From an uncultured Phascolarctobacterium sp. (GTDB lineage Bacteria > Bacillota > Negativicutes > Acidaminococcales > Acidaminococcaceae), in assembly GCA_947630795.1 (NCBI GenBank), contig CANRJC010000012.1, positions 1 through 62,995 of the forward strand: a stretch of DNA of 62,995 bases, written 5' to 3'. Below the pieces are notes generated by a model. The model was not told the DNA's origin. It ran no database searches and saw only the letters and a program-made list of their open reading frames with translations. Below are positions 55,206-62,727 of this stretch, piece after piece. Every line of letters begins with the position of its first letter. Within the stretch, counting starts at the first letter, position 1. The position numbers were made by a program, and so were the translations under genes.

Positions 55206-55281
55206 TGGTGATGCATCCGCGACTCGAACGCGGGACACCCTGATTAAAAGTCAGGTGCTCTACCGACTGAGCTAATGCACC
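55206..55281 (-). tRNA. tRNA-Lys (UUU)
   Basis: 76 bases including encoded CCA. The anticodon loop reads CTTTTAA with anticodon TTT; T-arm GTTCGAGTC and D-arm AGCTCAGTCGGTAGAGC are normal. Acceptor GGTGCAT pairs with ATGCATC (one G-U pair). Confidence 0.95.
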
Positions 55282-55282
55282 A

Positions 55283-55358
55283 TGGCTGGGGCGGCTGGAC
55301 TCGAACCAACGCATGCAGGAGTCAAAGTCCTGTGCCTTACCGACTTGGCGACGCCCCA
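55283..55358 (-). tRNA. tRNA-Gln (UUG)
   Basis: 76 bases including encoded CCA. Anticodon TTG in loop CTTTGAC; acceptor TGGGGCG pairs with CGCCCCA, discriminator G. Only one base separates it from tRNA-Lys. Confidence 0.95.
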
Positions 55359-55374
55359 AGGAGGGAAAGTGTGT

Positions 55375-55451
55375 TGGGGTGACTGGTGGGAGTCGAACCC
55401 ACGCGTAACGGAGCCACAATCCGCCGTGTTAACCACTTCACCACAGCCACC
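55375..55451 (-). tRNA. tRNA-His (GUG)
   Basis: 77 bases including the extra G at -1 (pairs with discriminator C) and encoded CCA. Anticodon GTG in loop TTGTGGC. First gene of the His-Gln-Lys tRNA transcript. Confidence 0.95.
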
Positions 55452-55488
55452 GCGTACCGCCAAGCCCACCAGGTCGGCGACAGATAGC

Positions 55489-55517
55489 ATTATACTATAT
55501 GCACCTGCCCGCGTCAA
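55489..55517 (-). promoter_or_regulatory. Promoter of the tRNA-His-Gln-Lys operon
   Basis: Minus strand TTGACG (55517-55512), a 17-base spacer, TATAAT (55494-55489): a near-consensus promoter, as expected for stable RNA, about 37 bases before tRNA-His. Confidence 0.85.
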
Positions 55518-55555
55518 GGGTTTTTCCTATTATTTTGCGGACGCGAGAGCCGTAT

Positions 55556-55993
55556 TTATTCGTCGCCGGCCAAAGAGCGGTGGGCGAGGCCCACCCCCAG
55601 TTCATCTAGATTCAACACACCCACGGCCATATAGACCGCCACGCAGAGATGTTCCCCCGCCCGGGCCAGACCTATCTTGCCGCCTACGTTGAAGCCCACG
55701 GCCTTGTTCTTCACCTGCTCCAAAGCTTCGTGAGCGGCGCCGGCTACTGCGCCGGCACCTACGTGGCTGTCGGTCACCAAGCCCTGCCGGGTGGCGGCCA
55801 CCACTGCCCGCTCCACTATCTTCACCACGGAAGTGATGAATTCGCCGCCGAAGTCCACCGCCGTAGAGCGGATGCCTTTTTGGGCCAGCGTCTCTTTGAG
55901 AGCATTTTCTTCTCCCCGCGAGCCGGTGAGAGCCATGCCGAGAGCTGCTCTGCCTATCTCGATGCTTTTATAAGTCCTTACGTCCTGTTGCAA
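55556..55993 (-). CDS. HutP-family RNA-binding antiterminator-like protein
   Basis: A 145-aa protein matching the HutP family: a helical region with VKIVERAVVAATRQGLV (near 56-72), then HVGAGAVAGAAHEALEQV, a core beta region HLCVAVYMAVGVLN and a closing LGVGLAHR like the GVGINH end of Bacillus HutP. HutP binds UAG-rich mRNA with Mg2+ and L-histidine to prevent termination. Here the gene starts with TTG at 55993, its ribosome binding site (GGAG) overlapping the symporter stop; six bases separate the two genes. No hut genes are present, so the ligand and RNA target are unknown. Confidence 0.8.
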   Translation of the reverse strand: MQQDVRTYKSIEIGRAALGMALTGSRGEENALKETLAQKGIRSTAVDFGGEFITSVVKIVERAVVAATRQGLVTDSHVGAGAVAGAAHEALEQVKNKAVGFNVGGKIGLARAGEHLCVAVYMAVGVLNLDELGVGLAHRSLAGDE

Positions 55994-55999
55994 AACGTT

Positions 56000-57415
56000 T
56001 CACTCCTGCTCGTCGCTTCTCAGTTCCACCTCTTTGATCTTTTCCTTATCCAGCACAGCCACCGCCAGGAACACGGCCACGCAGACGAGCCATTCGAAAT
56101 AAATCACGTGCTGCAGAACGTGAAGAGCCGGCACGAACTCCCAGATGACGATGCACAAAAGCCCCGCCACCGTGGTCCAAAAGGCGCTGCTGCGCCGGCA
56201 AAGACCGGGAGCGAAAACGGTGAAGAAGAAAACGCAGGTCAAAGCGGTGGTCATAGAGAGACCGGCCACCATAGTCTTGACGATGCCCACGGCATTGAAA
56301 GCGAACCACAGGGTCAAAAGACCGATGACGAAAACGGAGAGCCTGTTGACTTTCACGAATTTGCTGTCTGTCACCTGCGGATCTATGAAACGTTTATATA
56401 CATCTTGACTGAAGAGGGTGCCCGCCCCCAGCAAAATGGTGCAGGCGGTAGACACGTCCGCCGCCCACAATGCAGCCAAGGTCACGCCGGAAGTGAGAGG
56501 ATCCAAACTCATGACGATCTTGGGCAGAGCCATGGTCGCCGCGATATCGGGGAAGCTCACTTTAGAACACAGGCCCAAGAGGGCGCTCAAAAAACCTACG
56601 GGGAACATCAAAAGACCGCCGAGGACGAACCCGTTGCGGGCGGTCTTGGCATCTTTCGCCCCGCAGGCGATCTGCACCGGTCCTTGAGCTGTGATGGCCT
56701 GAGTGATCATGACGATGAACCAGCCGATGATGATGGCCAAAGGCACGCCGCCGAAGGGGTCCATCAAAACGTCTGCCTTAGGCAGCTTGGCCACCAGCGC
56801 ATCCATACCGCCGATGTTGCTGACGGCCATGATGCAGCTGAAAAGGATGCCGCCGTAGATCAAGAGGACGCTGACCACGTTGGCTAAGCCGGAAGACCAG
56901 AGGCCGCCTATAAGGGTGATGCCGATGAAGACCACGGCGCTGGTCAGCATGCCGCCTTGAAAACTGAATACGTTGGGAAGCAGAGAAGAAAGGATGGCGC
57001 CTCCCGCCAGATATTGCAGAGAGGTGATGACGCACATGATGATGATGAGACCGACGGCGCACACCAATCTGCCCTTGGTGTCGTAGTAATATTCGAAAAA
57101 TTCCGGGATAGTGGAAACCTTCATGGCCCGCAGTTTGCCGGCAGCGAAGAGGCCCATCACCACTGCCCCCGCGGCCCAGGCACCGTTGTACCAGCCTGCG
57201 GCCATGCCTACGTTGAAAGCGTTCTCCGCCACGCCTACGGTGGAGGCGGCGCCTACGGCCAAGCCGGTGATGTTCACCGCTATGAGCCAGCTGCCCAGTT
57301 TGCGTCCTGCGAAGAGATATTCCGTGGAACCTCTGTCGGCTCTGTGCTTCACCCAAAAACTGATGGCAAAGAGCAGACAGATGTATAAGATGACGATCAC
57401 CAATTGAACGGACAT
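56000..57415 (-). CDS. Sodium:solute symporter (SSS family)
   Basis: A 471-aa polytopic membrane protein with about 12-13 transmembrane helices. AVNITGLAVGAASTVGVAE (near 49-67) matches the SSS Na+-site helix, with further conserved GMAAGWYNGAWAAGAV and GGLWSSGLANV. These carriers import amino acids, sugars, carboxylates or vitamins with Na+, which fits an organism that makes a Na+ gradient by decarboxylation. The substrate is not deducible from sequence; the co-encoded HutP-like protein hints at an amino acid. ATG after AAGGAAGG. Confidence 0.92.
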   Translation of the reverse strand: MSVQLVIVILYICLLFAISFWVKHRADRGSTEYLFAGRKLGSWLIAVNITGLAVGAASTVGVAENAFNVGMAAGWYNGAWAAGAVVMGLFAAGKLRAMKVSTIPEFFEYYYDTKGRLVCAVGLIIIMCVITSLQYLAGGAILSSLLPNVFSFQGGMLTSAVVFIGITLIGGLWSSGLANVVSVLLIYGGILFSCIMAVSNIGGMDALVAKLPKADVLMDPFGGVPLAIIIGWFIVMITQAITAQGPVQIACGAKDAKTARNGFVLGGLLMFPVGFLSALLGLCSKVSFPDIAATMALPKIVMSLDPLTSGVTLAALWAADVSTACTILLGAGTLFSQDVYKRFIDPQVTDSKFVKVNRLSVFVIGLLTLWFAFNAVGIVKTMVAGLSMTTALTCVFFFTVFAPGLCRRSSAFWTTVAGLLCIVIWEFVPALHVLQHVIYFEWLVCVAVFLAVAVLDKEKIKEVELRSDEQE

Positions 57416-57478
57416 AAAAACACTACCTTCCTTCCATACTGCGATGCGGAGCCGCAGCCGGCGGCCGCAACTATGTAG

Positions 57479-57484
57479 ATTATA
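57479..57484 (-). promoter_or_regulatory. -10 element of the symporter-hutP operon
   Basis: TATAAT on the minus strand at 57484-57479 in an AT-rich stretch; -35 weak. The predicted leader of about 55 bases is GC-rich, can fold into short stems, and contains two UAG triplets. Confidence 0.5.
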
Positions 57485-57918
57485 TCAATTTTATTTAGAT
57501 AATTAAAGGCCTTGTGAAAATAATCTTGCTTCATTTTCAGCTTTGCTCTTTAAGCCCGACGTCTTTCATTTTTGCTCCCAGCTCTGAGCGCCTTCACTAT
57601 TTTGAAAAAATATTTTTTTCTTCACTCGCGGCCTTGCCGGCTCTGCTTTTTTATTTTCCTCGTTAAATTTAACTTTGACTGTTTCAAATTCAGTTTTTAT
57701 TTTTCGACATAGGCCTTGAGAGCCTTTTTTCATTTTGTCCTCGACTTTTCGGAGTCGACTTTTGCAAAATATGTCCGTATTTTTCGCTATAGCCTTGAGA
57801 GAGCGTCGAACTTTTCTCAAACTTTTCGCCCTCTGCTGCCCTTAAAGAGGATTTTCCCGCCCCTTGTCGAATGTTAAAAGTTAGGTCGAAAGGCCCTTTT
57901 GAGAAAGGAGGCAACGTC
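57485..57918. repeat. AT-rich intergenic region with paired direct and inverted repeats
   Basis: A 430-base gap between divergent genes. Two imperfect direct repeats of about 25 bases, 57698-57723 and 57778-57804 (each TATTTTTCG, then CTATAG/CATAGG, then CCTTGAGAG), are 80 bases apart. Between them is an inverted repeat, TCGACT/AGTCGA (57741-57759). Short ORFs here lack ribosome binding sites. The end holds the AAAGGAGG of the TSCPD gene. Confidence 0.55.
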
Positions 57919-58161
57919 ATGAACGTTACATATAACACCCAAGGCACCTGCGCCAAGCAGATCACTTTCGAATTGACAGACGGCAAGCTTCACAATGTGA
58001 AGTTTTTGGGCGGCTGCCCCGGCAATTTAAAAGCCATCGGCAAACTCATCGAAGGCCAAGACGCCGCCGCCGTGGCCAAGTTGCTGGCCGGCACCGATTG
58101 CGGCGGCCGCGGCACCAGCTGTTCGGATCAACTGTCCAAGGCCATCTTGGCCAATCTGTAA
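57919..58161 (+). CDS. Small TSCPD-domain protein (TIGR03905-like)
   Basis: An 80-aa protein: N-terminal TYNTQGTCAKQITFEL, a middle FLGGCPGNLKAIGKL and the signature CGGRGTSCSDQL with closely spaced cysteines (residues 12, 35, 58 and 64). The TSCPD domain also occurs at the end of ribonucleotide reductases, where it is thought to bind metal. Start ATG 57919 seven bases after AAAGGAGG; earlier in-frame codons lack a site. It lies 36 bases upstream of corA in one transcription unit. Function unknown. Confidence 0.85.
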   Translation: MNVTYNTQGTCAKQITFELTDGKLHNVKFLGGCPGNLKAIGKLIEGQDAAAVAKLLAGTDCGGRGTSCSDQLSKAILANL

Positions 58162-58197
58162 AAGAGCCGTCCGGCACGGACGAAGGGAGGGAAGGCT

Positions 58198-59148
58198 ATG
58201 TACAGCATCTATAAAAGCGGCGCCGACGGGCTGGAAGAATTAGAGCTTGCGCAGCTGGAAAAAGGTTGCTGGCTGGATCTCACCGCCCCCGATGAGGAAG
58301 AATTGAAGGAAGTGGCAGCTGCCACCGGCCTGCAGATGGACTTTCTCACCGCCGCTCTGGACGAAGAAGAGAAATCGCGTATCGAAGTGGAAGACGATGC
58401 CATCCTCTTTGTAGTGGACATACCCTTCCTCCGTTCCAATAAGGATTACGATACCCTGCCTTTGGGCATCATCCTCAGCGAAGAGCACATCGTCACCGTT
58501 TGCTTGGAGACCAATGGGGTCACGGCGGATTTCAGCGCTCACACCGAAAAAGCTTTTTCTACCGCCAAAAAGACCCGTTTCCTGCTGCAGATCCTCTATC
58601 GCTCTGCGGCCCTCTATTTGAAATACATCCGCATCATCATCCGCCGCACCGACCAATTGGAGCGGCACCTGCGCCAGAGCATGGAGAATTCGGAGCTTTT
58701 CAACCTTTTGGATTTGCAAAAGTCTCTCACTTATTTCTCCACTTCTCTTCGCTCCAATTCCGTAGTGTTGGAAAGGCTCACCCGTCTGCGCAGCCAAACG
58801 AGCGCTCAGCGCCATTTAAAAGTTTACGAAGAAGACGAAGACCTGTTGGAAGACGTGATCATCGAATACAAACAGTGCTTGGAGATGGTGGAGATGTATT
58901 CTCACATCCTCAACAGCATGATGGAAGTTTTCGCCAGCATCATCAGCAACACCCTGAACTTGGTGATGAAATTTTTGGCCTCCGTCACCATCCTCTTGGC
59001 CATCCCCACTTTGATCAGCGGCCTGTGGGGCATGAACGTGCCCGTGCCCTTCGCCCAGCTGGACTTCGGCTTTTATTGCGTCCTCCTCTTGGCTTTTTGC
59101 ATCACCGGCGTCGTAGGCTGGTTCCTCTGGAAAAAGCGGATGTTTTAA
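58198..59148 (+). CDS. corA: CorA-family Mg2+/divalent cation transporter
   Basis: A 316-aa transporter with a large cytoplasmic N-terminal alpha/beta domain (1-235), a long stalk helix, and two C-terminal transmembrane helices (about 255-275 and 287-307). The GMN selectivity motif is at the end of the first helix (LWGMNVPVP). ATG after AGGGAGGG. Confidence 0.95.
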   Translation: MYSIYKSGADGLEELELAQLEKGCWLDLTAPDEEELKEVAAATGLQMDFLTAALDEEEKSRIEVEDDAILFVVDIPFLRSNKDYDTLPLGIILSEEHIVTVCLETNGVTADFSAHTEKAFSTAKKTRFLLQILYRSAALYLKYIRIIIRRTDQLERHLRQSMENSELFNLLDLQKSLTYFSTSLRSNSVVLERLTRLRSQTSAQRHLKVYEEDEDLLEDVIIEYKQCLEMVEMYSHILNSMMEVFASIISNTLNLVMKFLASVTILLAIPTLISGLWGMNVPVPFAQLDFGFYCVLLLAFCITGVVGWFLWKKRMF

Positions 59149-59158
59149 GGGTTCGATT

Positions 59159-59389
59159 GTGAGCAAAGTTATCGAAGAAAAATTGTTGGCCGGCTTCATT
59201 TTCGGCGACAATGACAACGACGAATATATCTATCTGCCCGGCGGCGAAGTGGGCGCCGCTTCTCCCTGCTGTGTGTTGGAAAGAAAAGGGAGCGTTGAAG
59301 ACGTGCCCTTAAGTGCTGCGGCCTATTTGGTGGGTCGTCTCTCTCTCCGCCCCTGCCGCCATCCTCTTTTGGGCAGCAGATCGTATTAA
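59159..59389 (+). CDS. Possible small hypothetical protein after corA
   Basis: A 76-aa ORF starting with GTG at 59159, seven bases after AAGGG and ten bases after corA, ending just before a terminator. The first 50 residues are acidic (GDNDNDEYIYLPGGE), while the last 20 are Arg/Leu-rich and unlike them, so a frameshift or chance reading at the 3' end is possible. No family recognised. Confidence 0.4.
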   Translation: MSKVIEEKLLAGFIFGDNDNDEYIYLPGGEVGAASPCCVLERKGSVEDVPLSAAAYLVGRLSLRPCRHPLLGSRSY

Positions 59390-59421
59390 AGGCCAGGCTG
59401 GAATTTTCAAAACAAAAATAA

Positions 59422-59468
59422 AAGCCGGCTCTGCCGATCTCGGATCGACAGAGCCTTTGCTTTTTTCG
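59422..59468 (+). terminator. Terminator of the TSCPD-corA unit
   Basis: GGCTCTGCCGATC pairs imperfectly with GATCGACAGAGCC and is followed by TTTGCTTTTTTCG on the plus strand. It may also serve the converging regulator gene. Confidence 0.75.
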
Positions 59469-59473
59469 TCTTT

Positions 59474-61366
59474 TTATTTTTGTGCGGCTTCAGAGCTCTT
59501 CAGGCCTTTTTCGCTGAGACCGTACTTGCGCATGTAGCGGTAGAGGGTCACTCTGCTCACCATCAGGCTCTCCGCCAATTTGGTGATGTTGCCGCCGGAG
59601 CCCTTCCATGCTTCGATGAAAGCTTCTTTGTCGTGCTTCCACGCATGCTGAGCATTTTTGTCTTGGGGCAGCACCAAGTCTTCGGCATCGATGAGGGCGC
59701 TGTGGCTGTGGAAGCAGGCTTTTTCGATGACTCCTTGCAATTGTTTCACGTTGCCCGGCCAACGGCACTGCTCGAGAGCTTCCGTGGCCGCCGCCGTCAA
59801 GCGTTTTTGTCCCGTGTTGTATTGAGCCCCCAATTCTGCCAGCATGTGCTGGGCGATGACGGGGATATCCCCGGGCCGCTCCCGCAGAGGCGGCACCTGC
59901 AGCACCGAAGAGGCCAGCAGGCCGTAAAGTTTTTCCGGGAAGAGGCCTTTGGCAGTGAGCCGACGTAAATTGGAATCGCAGGCTGCTAAAATGCGCACAT
60001 CATAGCGGCGAGGCTGCCCGGCTTCGTCCGTCAGTTGACCGGTAAGAGCGGCTGCCAATTTTTCACACAGCGCCTTGGGCAACTTCTCCACTTCATCCAA
60101 AAAGAGAGTGCCTCCCTGAGCCAGCTCCAATTTGCCCAGCAGCGGTTCTTTCCCCTGCGGCCGGCCGAAGAGCTCTTCTTCCAATTCTTCTTCGGACTGG
60201 CGGCAACATTGCAGCGTGATCAAAGGTCCTGCGGAGCGGGTGCTGGCCTGATGGATGCCGTGGGCCAGCCGCTGCTTGCCCGTGCCCGGCTCTCCCTGGA
60301 TCAGCACGTTGCCGCTGCTGCGGGCCAAGCGGCCCGCTCTGCTTTGCATGAAGAGGAATTCTTTGCTCTCACCCACCATGCTGTATAAACTGTAGCGACT
60401 GTTGTAGCCCCGAGCATGGGCGATGGTAGTCTTCAGATCGTCTACGGACATGCTGATCACCAAAGCGCTGTCCAACCGTCCCACCATAGCGAGAGGCACC
60501 GCCGTGGTGATGTCTTCAAAGGTGCGGTCCGCAGCTATCCACGTGGCTTCCTGTCTATACACCGGCTTGCCTGCCAGCGCCTGGGCGATGGGCAGTTTGT
60601 CATAATTCAAAAAAGTTTCCCTTAAATCTGCCCCTTCCGCCAGCCTTTGTCTGCCGCGGCTGTTGGCCAGCCTGACGCTGCCTCCCGCTCCCACTTGATA
60701 GAAGCTCATGGGCAGCTGCTCCAAAAGCACTTCGTTCATGCAACGCTGTTCTTCGGCCAAAAGAAATTTTTCCAAAGCATACTTCCAGCTCAAAAGCAGG
60801 CCCTGCCATAATTCGTAAGGCCCCTCTCCCAGCACATAGAGAGAGAGGACATAGCACAGCTGCCCCTGCCAGCGCACGGGCACGGCCAAGTTATCGCCTC
60901 TGTGCAGGGGGCGGCACCACAGTTCCGGACCGAAGAGCAACACCGGCTCTTCGTGCTCCAAGCACAGGCTGACGGCGGTAGTGCCCACATCTTTTTCGGT
61001 TAGCCTAAAGCCCGTCAAATTTTCCCACGGACCGAAACCTTCCCGGGGAGCGTGATCTTTCAAAACATGACCGTCTTTATCGATGAGCAGCAAACTGCGG
61101 CAAGCTTCCGCCAAAGGAGGACAACACTCGCTCACGAGGCCGTCCAAATAGTTCAGCACCGAGCTGCTCTTGGTTTGAATATCTTTTAAGGCCGCCGGCT
61201 CCAAGCGCCGCAACCGGGGCAGCGCTTCGTTGGGGATCTGCGCCTTTTTGCAGCGAAGCCAAGAAGCAGCCACCCAGGGATGGACATTGCTGTTTGGATC
61301 GCCGCTTTCCATAAAACGCTGATAGTATTGCTCCAGCTTCTCTCTGTTGCGTCTTTCCCTGTACAT
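59474..61366 (-). CDS. AcoR/DhaR-like transcription regulator with a degenerate AAA+ domain
   Basis: 630 aa in the order: N-terminal GAF-like sensor (about 60-205), a second PAS-like segment (212-310), an AAA+ domain (330-545) and a Fis-type helix-turn-helix (592-613). Walker A GEPGTGK (358-364) and Walker B LFLDEVEKL (421-429) remain. The sigma-54 contact motif GAFTGA is absent, with GRPQGKEPLLG in its place (401-411). The usual arginine-finger region FRxDLxxRL reads FPEKLYGLL (476-484). It therefore probably does not drive sigma-54 open-complex formation and may act with sigma-A, as DhaR does. ATG after AAGGAGCGG. Confidence 0.85.
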   Translation of the reverse strand: MYRERRNREKLEQYYQRFMESGDPNSNVHPWVAASWLRCKKAQIPNEALPRLRRLEPAALKDIQTKSSSVLNYLDGLVSECCPPLAEACRSLLLIDKDGHVLKDHAPREGFGPWENLTGFRLTEKDVGTTAVSLCLEHEEPVLLFGPELWCRPLHRGDNLAVPVRWQGQLCYVLSLYVLGEGPYELWQGLLLSWKYALEKFLLAEEQRCMNEVLLEQLPMSFYQVGAGGSVRLANSRGRQRLAEGADLRETFLNYDKLPIAQALAGKPVYRQEATWIAADRTFEDITTAVPLAMVGRLDSALVISMSVDDLKTTIAHARGYNSRYSLYSMVGESKEFLFMQSRAGRLARSSGNVLIQGEPGTGKQRLAHGIHQASTRSAGPLITLQCCRQSEEELEEELFGRPQGKEPLLGKLELAQGGTLFLDEVEKLPKALCEKLAAALTGQLTDEAGQPRRYDVRILAACDSNLRRLTAKGLFPEKLYGLLASSVLQVPPLRERPGDIPVIAQHMLAELGAQYNTGQKRLTAAATEALEQCRWPGNVKQLQGVIEKACFHSHSALIDAEDLVLPQDKNAQHAWKHDKEAFIEAWKGSGGNITKLAESLMVSRVTLYRYMRKYGLSEKGLKSSEAAQK

Positions 61367-61387
61367 GATCCGCTCCTTGCCGCTCTC

Positions 61388-62080
61388 TTACTTGGGCTGA
61401 CCGTTGGCGACCAGCACCCTTCTTGCCCCCCAGTAACGCGGTTTCCAATAAACATCGTTGAGACTGCTCAGCATTACTCCCTTGCTGGTAGATACGTGCC
61501 AAAACTTTTTGCCTCCGGCCGCTATGCCCACGTGAGAGGCCCCTTCTTCATAAGTAGTGAAGAAGACCAAGTCTCCGGGCTTCAGCTGCCGCTGAGTAAC
61601 GAACACTCCCTCTTGAGCCTGAGCATCCGCCAAGCGGGGCAGCGCCGCCTTGTGCTGTTTAAAAACGTATTGCACATAGCCAGAACAGTCGAAAGCTTTC
61701 ACCGTGGTGCCGCCGAATTTGTAGGGGACGCCTTTGAGCTTGGCGGCGGTAGCTGCGACGTCGCCGCCCTTCACTCCTTTGATCCCCCCTTTTTGCGCGA
61801 AGGCCTGCCAAGTGAGGCTGCTGTAAGTTTTATCGTCCAGCTCGCCCGAAGCCTTCAGCTTATAGTCTTTCTGAAAACGTTTCAAAGCGGCGGCGCAACC
61901 GGCAGTGAGCAAATTCTCTGCCTTTCCCTTTTGATAGCCCAGCACGATCAATTTTTCCTGAGCCACCTTCACCTTCCAGTCTTTGTCTCCCTGCTTGAAG
62001 GTTTTGGCCTGAGCCGTCAAGGGCAACAGGACCGGCAACAGCAGCAGGAAGAAAATGAGGAAGCGGCGCAGCTTGGCCAT
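61388..62080 (-). CDS. Secreted NlpC/P60 peptidoglycan hydrolase with PG-binding domain
   Basis: A 230-aa exported cell-wall endopeptidase. Signal peptide 1-25 (ending TAQA), a peptidoglycan-binding helical domain (about 28-90; GDKDWKVKVAQEKLIVLGY), then an NlpC/P60 domain with the catalytic Cys in FDCSGYV (near 130), His in SHVGIAAG (near 182) and a third polar residue in FWHVSTSKG. It cleaves stem-peptide bonds during growth or division. Promoter and a WalR-type repeat lie upstream, and it precedes the regulator gene by 21 bases. Confidence 0.93.
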   Translation of the reverse strand: MAKLRRFLIFFLLLLPVLLPLTAQAKTFKQGDKDWKVKVAQEKLIVLGYQKGKAENLLTAGCAAALKRFQKDYKLKASGELDDKTYSSLTWQAFAQKGGIKGVKGGDVAATAAKLKGVPYKFGGTTVKAFDCSGYVQYVFKQHKAALPRLADAQAQEGVFVTQRQLKPGDLVFFTTYEEGASHVGIAAGGKKFWHVSTSKGVMLSSLNDVYWKPRYWGARRVLVANGQPK

Positions 62081-62217
62081 GGCCCTCAGTCCTTTCTCCG
62101 CAAAGGGAAAAGTTGCGTCCGCAAAAGGCTCGCGTAAAACTTTTTTGCGGAATTTTTTCTTCCCTTGCCTTTTTAATAGACGGCGATGAATTTAACTTTT
62201 ATAAAATTCTCACTGCT

Positions 62218-62245
62218 ATTATACTAAATTCTTCTTCCTTTGCAA
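62218..62245 (-). promoter_or_regulatory. Promoter of the NlpC/P60 gene
   Basis: Minus strand TTGCAA (62245-62240), a 16-base spacer, TATAAT (62223-62218), with a leader of about 130 bases before the ATG at 62080. Confidence 0.7.
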
Positions 62246-62254
62246 GGCCGAAAT

Positions 62255-62271
62255 TGTAAACATTTTGTAAC
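62255..62271 (+). promoter_or_regulatory. WalR (YycF)-type operator
   Basis: TGTAAA, five bases, TGTAAC on the plus strand: a full match to the WalR consensus TGTWAH-N5-TGTWAH. It ends ten bases upstream of the -35 box of the cell-wall hydrolase promoter, a place suited to activation. Binding is inferred; walRK is not in the window. Confidence 0.6.
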
Positions 62272-62280
62272 CTATGACAC

Positions 62281-62489
62281 AGCTCTTTGCTAGATCGTAA
62301 ACTTTCTTTTTCTCCCTCTGGCCTTTATTATTTATCATTACGCCCCTTCCCGTAAAATTTTTTTGCGAAAAATTAAATCTTCCTCTCGGCGGGACCTGCC
62401 TTTGAAACTTAGCCTGTGCTCTTTATGCTTCTTGCTGCGACAAAAAAGCCCGGGCGTCCGTAATATGGCGGCCGGGGAAGAAAAGCAAA
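62281..62489. other. Intergenic stretch with no supported gene
   Basis: About 200 bases between the hydrolase control region and the tRNA-Arg terminator. Short ORFs only, none with a ribosome binding site. Nothing further recognised. Confidence 0.5.
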
Positions 62490-62516
62490 AGAAAAAGGCA
62501 GTCCCACGGACTGCCC
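62490..62516 (-). terminator. Terminator of tRNA-Arg
   Basis: Minus strand GGCAGTCC pairs with GGACTGCC around a 3-base loop, followed by TTTTTC, eight bases after the tRNA 3' end. Confidence 0.85.
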
Positions 62517-62524
62517 TGATCGCT

Positions 62525-62601
62525 TGGTGGCCCCAGCAGGATTCGAACCTGCGACCTTTTGATTCGTAGTCAAACGCTCTATCCAGCTGAGCTATGGGGT
62601 C
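62525..62601 (-). tRNA. tRNA-Arg (ACG)
   Basis: 77 bases with encoded CCA. Anticodon ACG in loop ACTACGAAT; D-arm AGCTCAGCTGGATAGAGC and T-arm GGTTCGAATCC are normal. The acceptor stem GACCCCA/TGGGGCC has an A-C mismatch at pair 2:71. The ACG anticodon would need TadA editing to inosine. Confidence 0.93.
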
Positions 62602-62622
62602 GTGCCTTTCGGCAACATGCTT

Positions 62623-62651
62623 ATTATAGCGGATAGCTTTTGCCTTGTCAA
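62623..62651 (-). promoter_or_regulatory. Consensus promoter of tRNA-Arg
   Basis: Minus strand TTGACA (62651-62646), a 17-base spacer, TATAAT (62628-62623): a perfect sigma-A consensus, 21 bases before the tRNA 5' end. Confidence 0.9.
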
Positions 62652-62727
62652 CAGTTTTCCAAAGATTTTGCCGGCGCCTGACAGTGTCAAGTAATCGTTG
62701 GCAAAATTCTCCGGCAAAATATCAAAG

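Noticed and set aside
57566-57986. Minus-strand ORFs in the 57.5-57.9 kb gap (84 and 98 codons)
   Set aside because: Lys/Arg-rich chance readings of AT-rich repeats with no ribosome binding site; the second overlaps the TSCPD gene.
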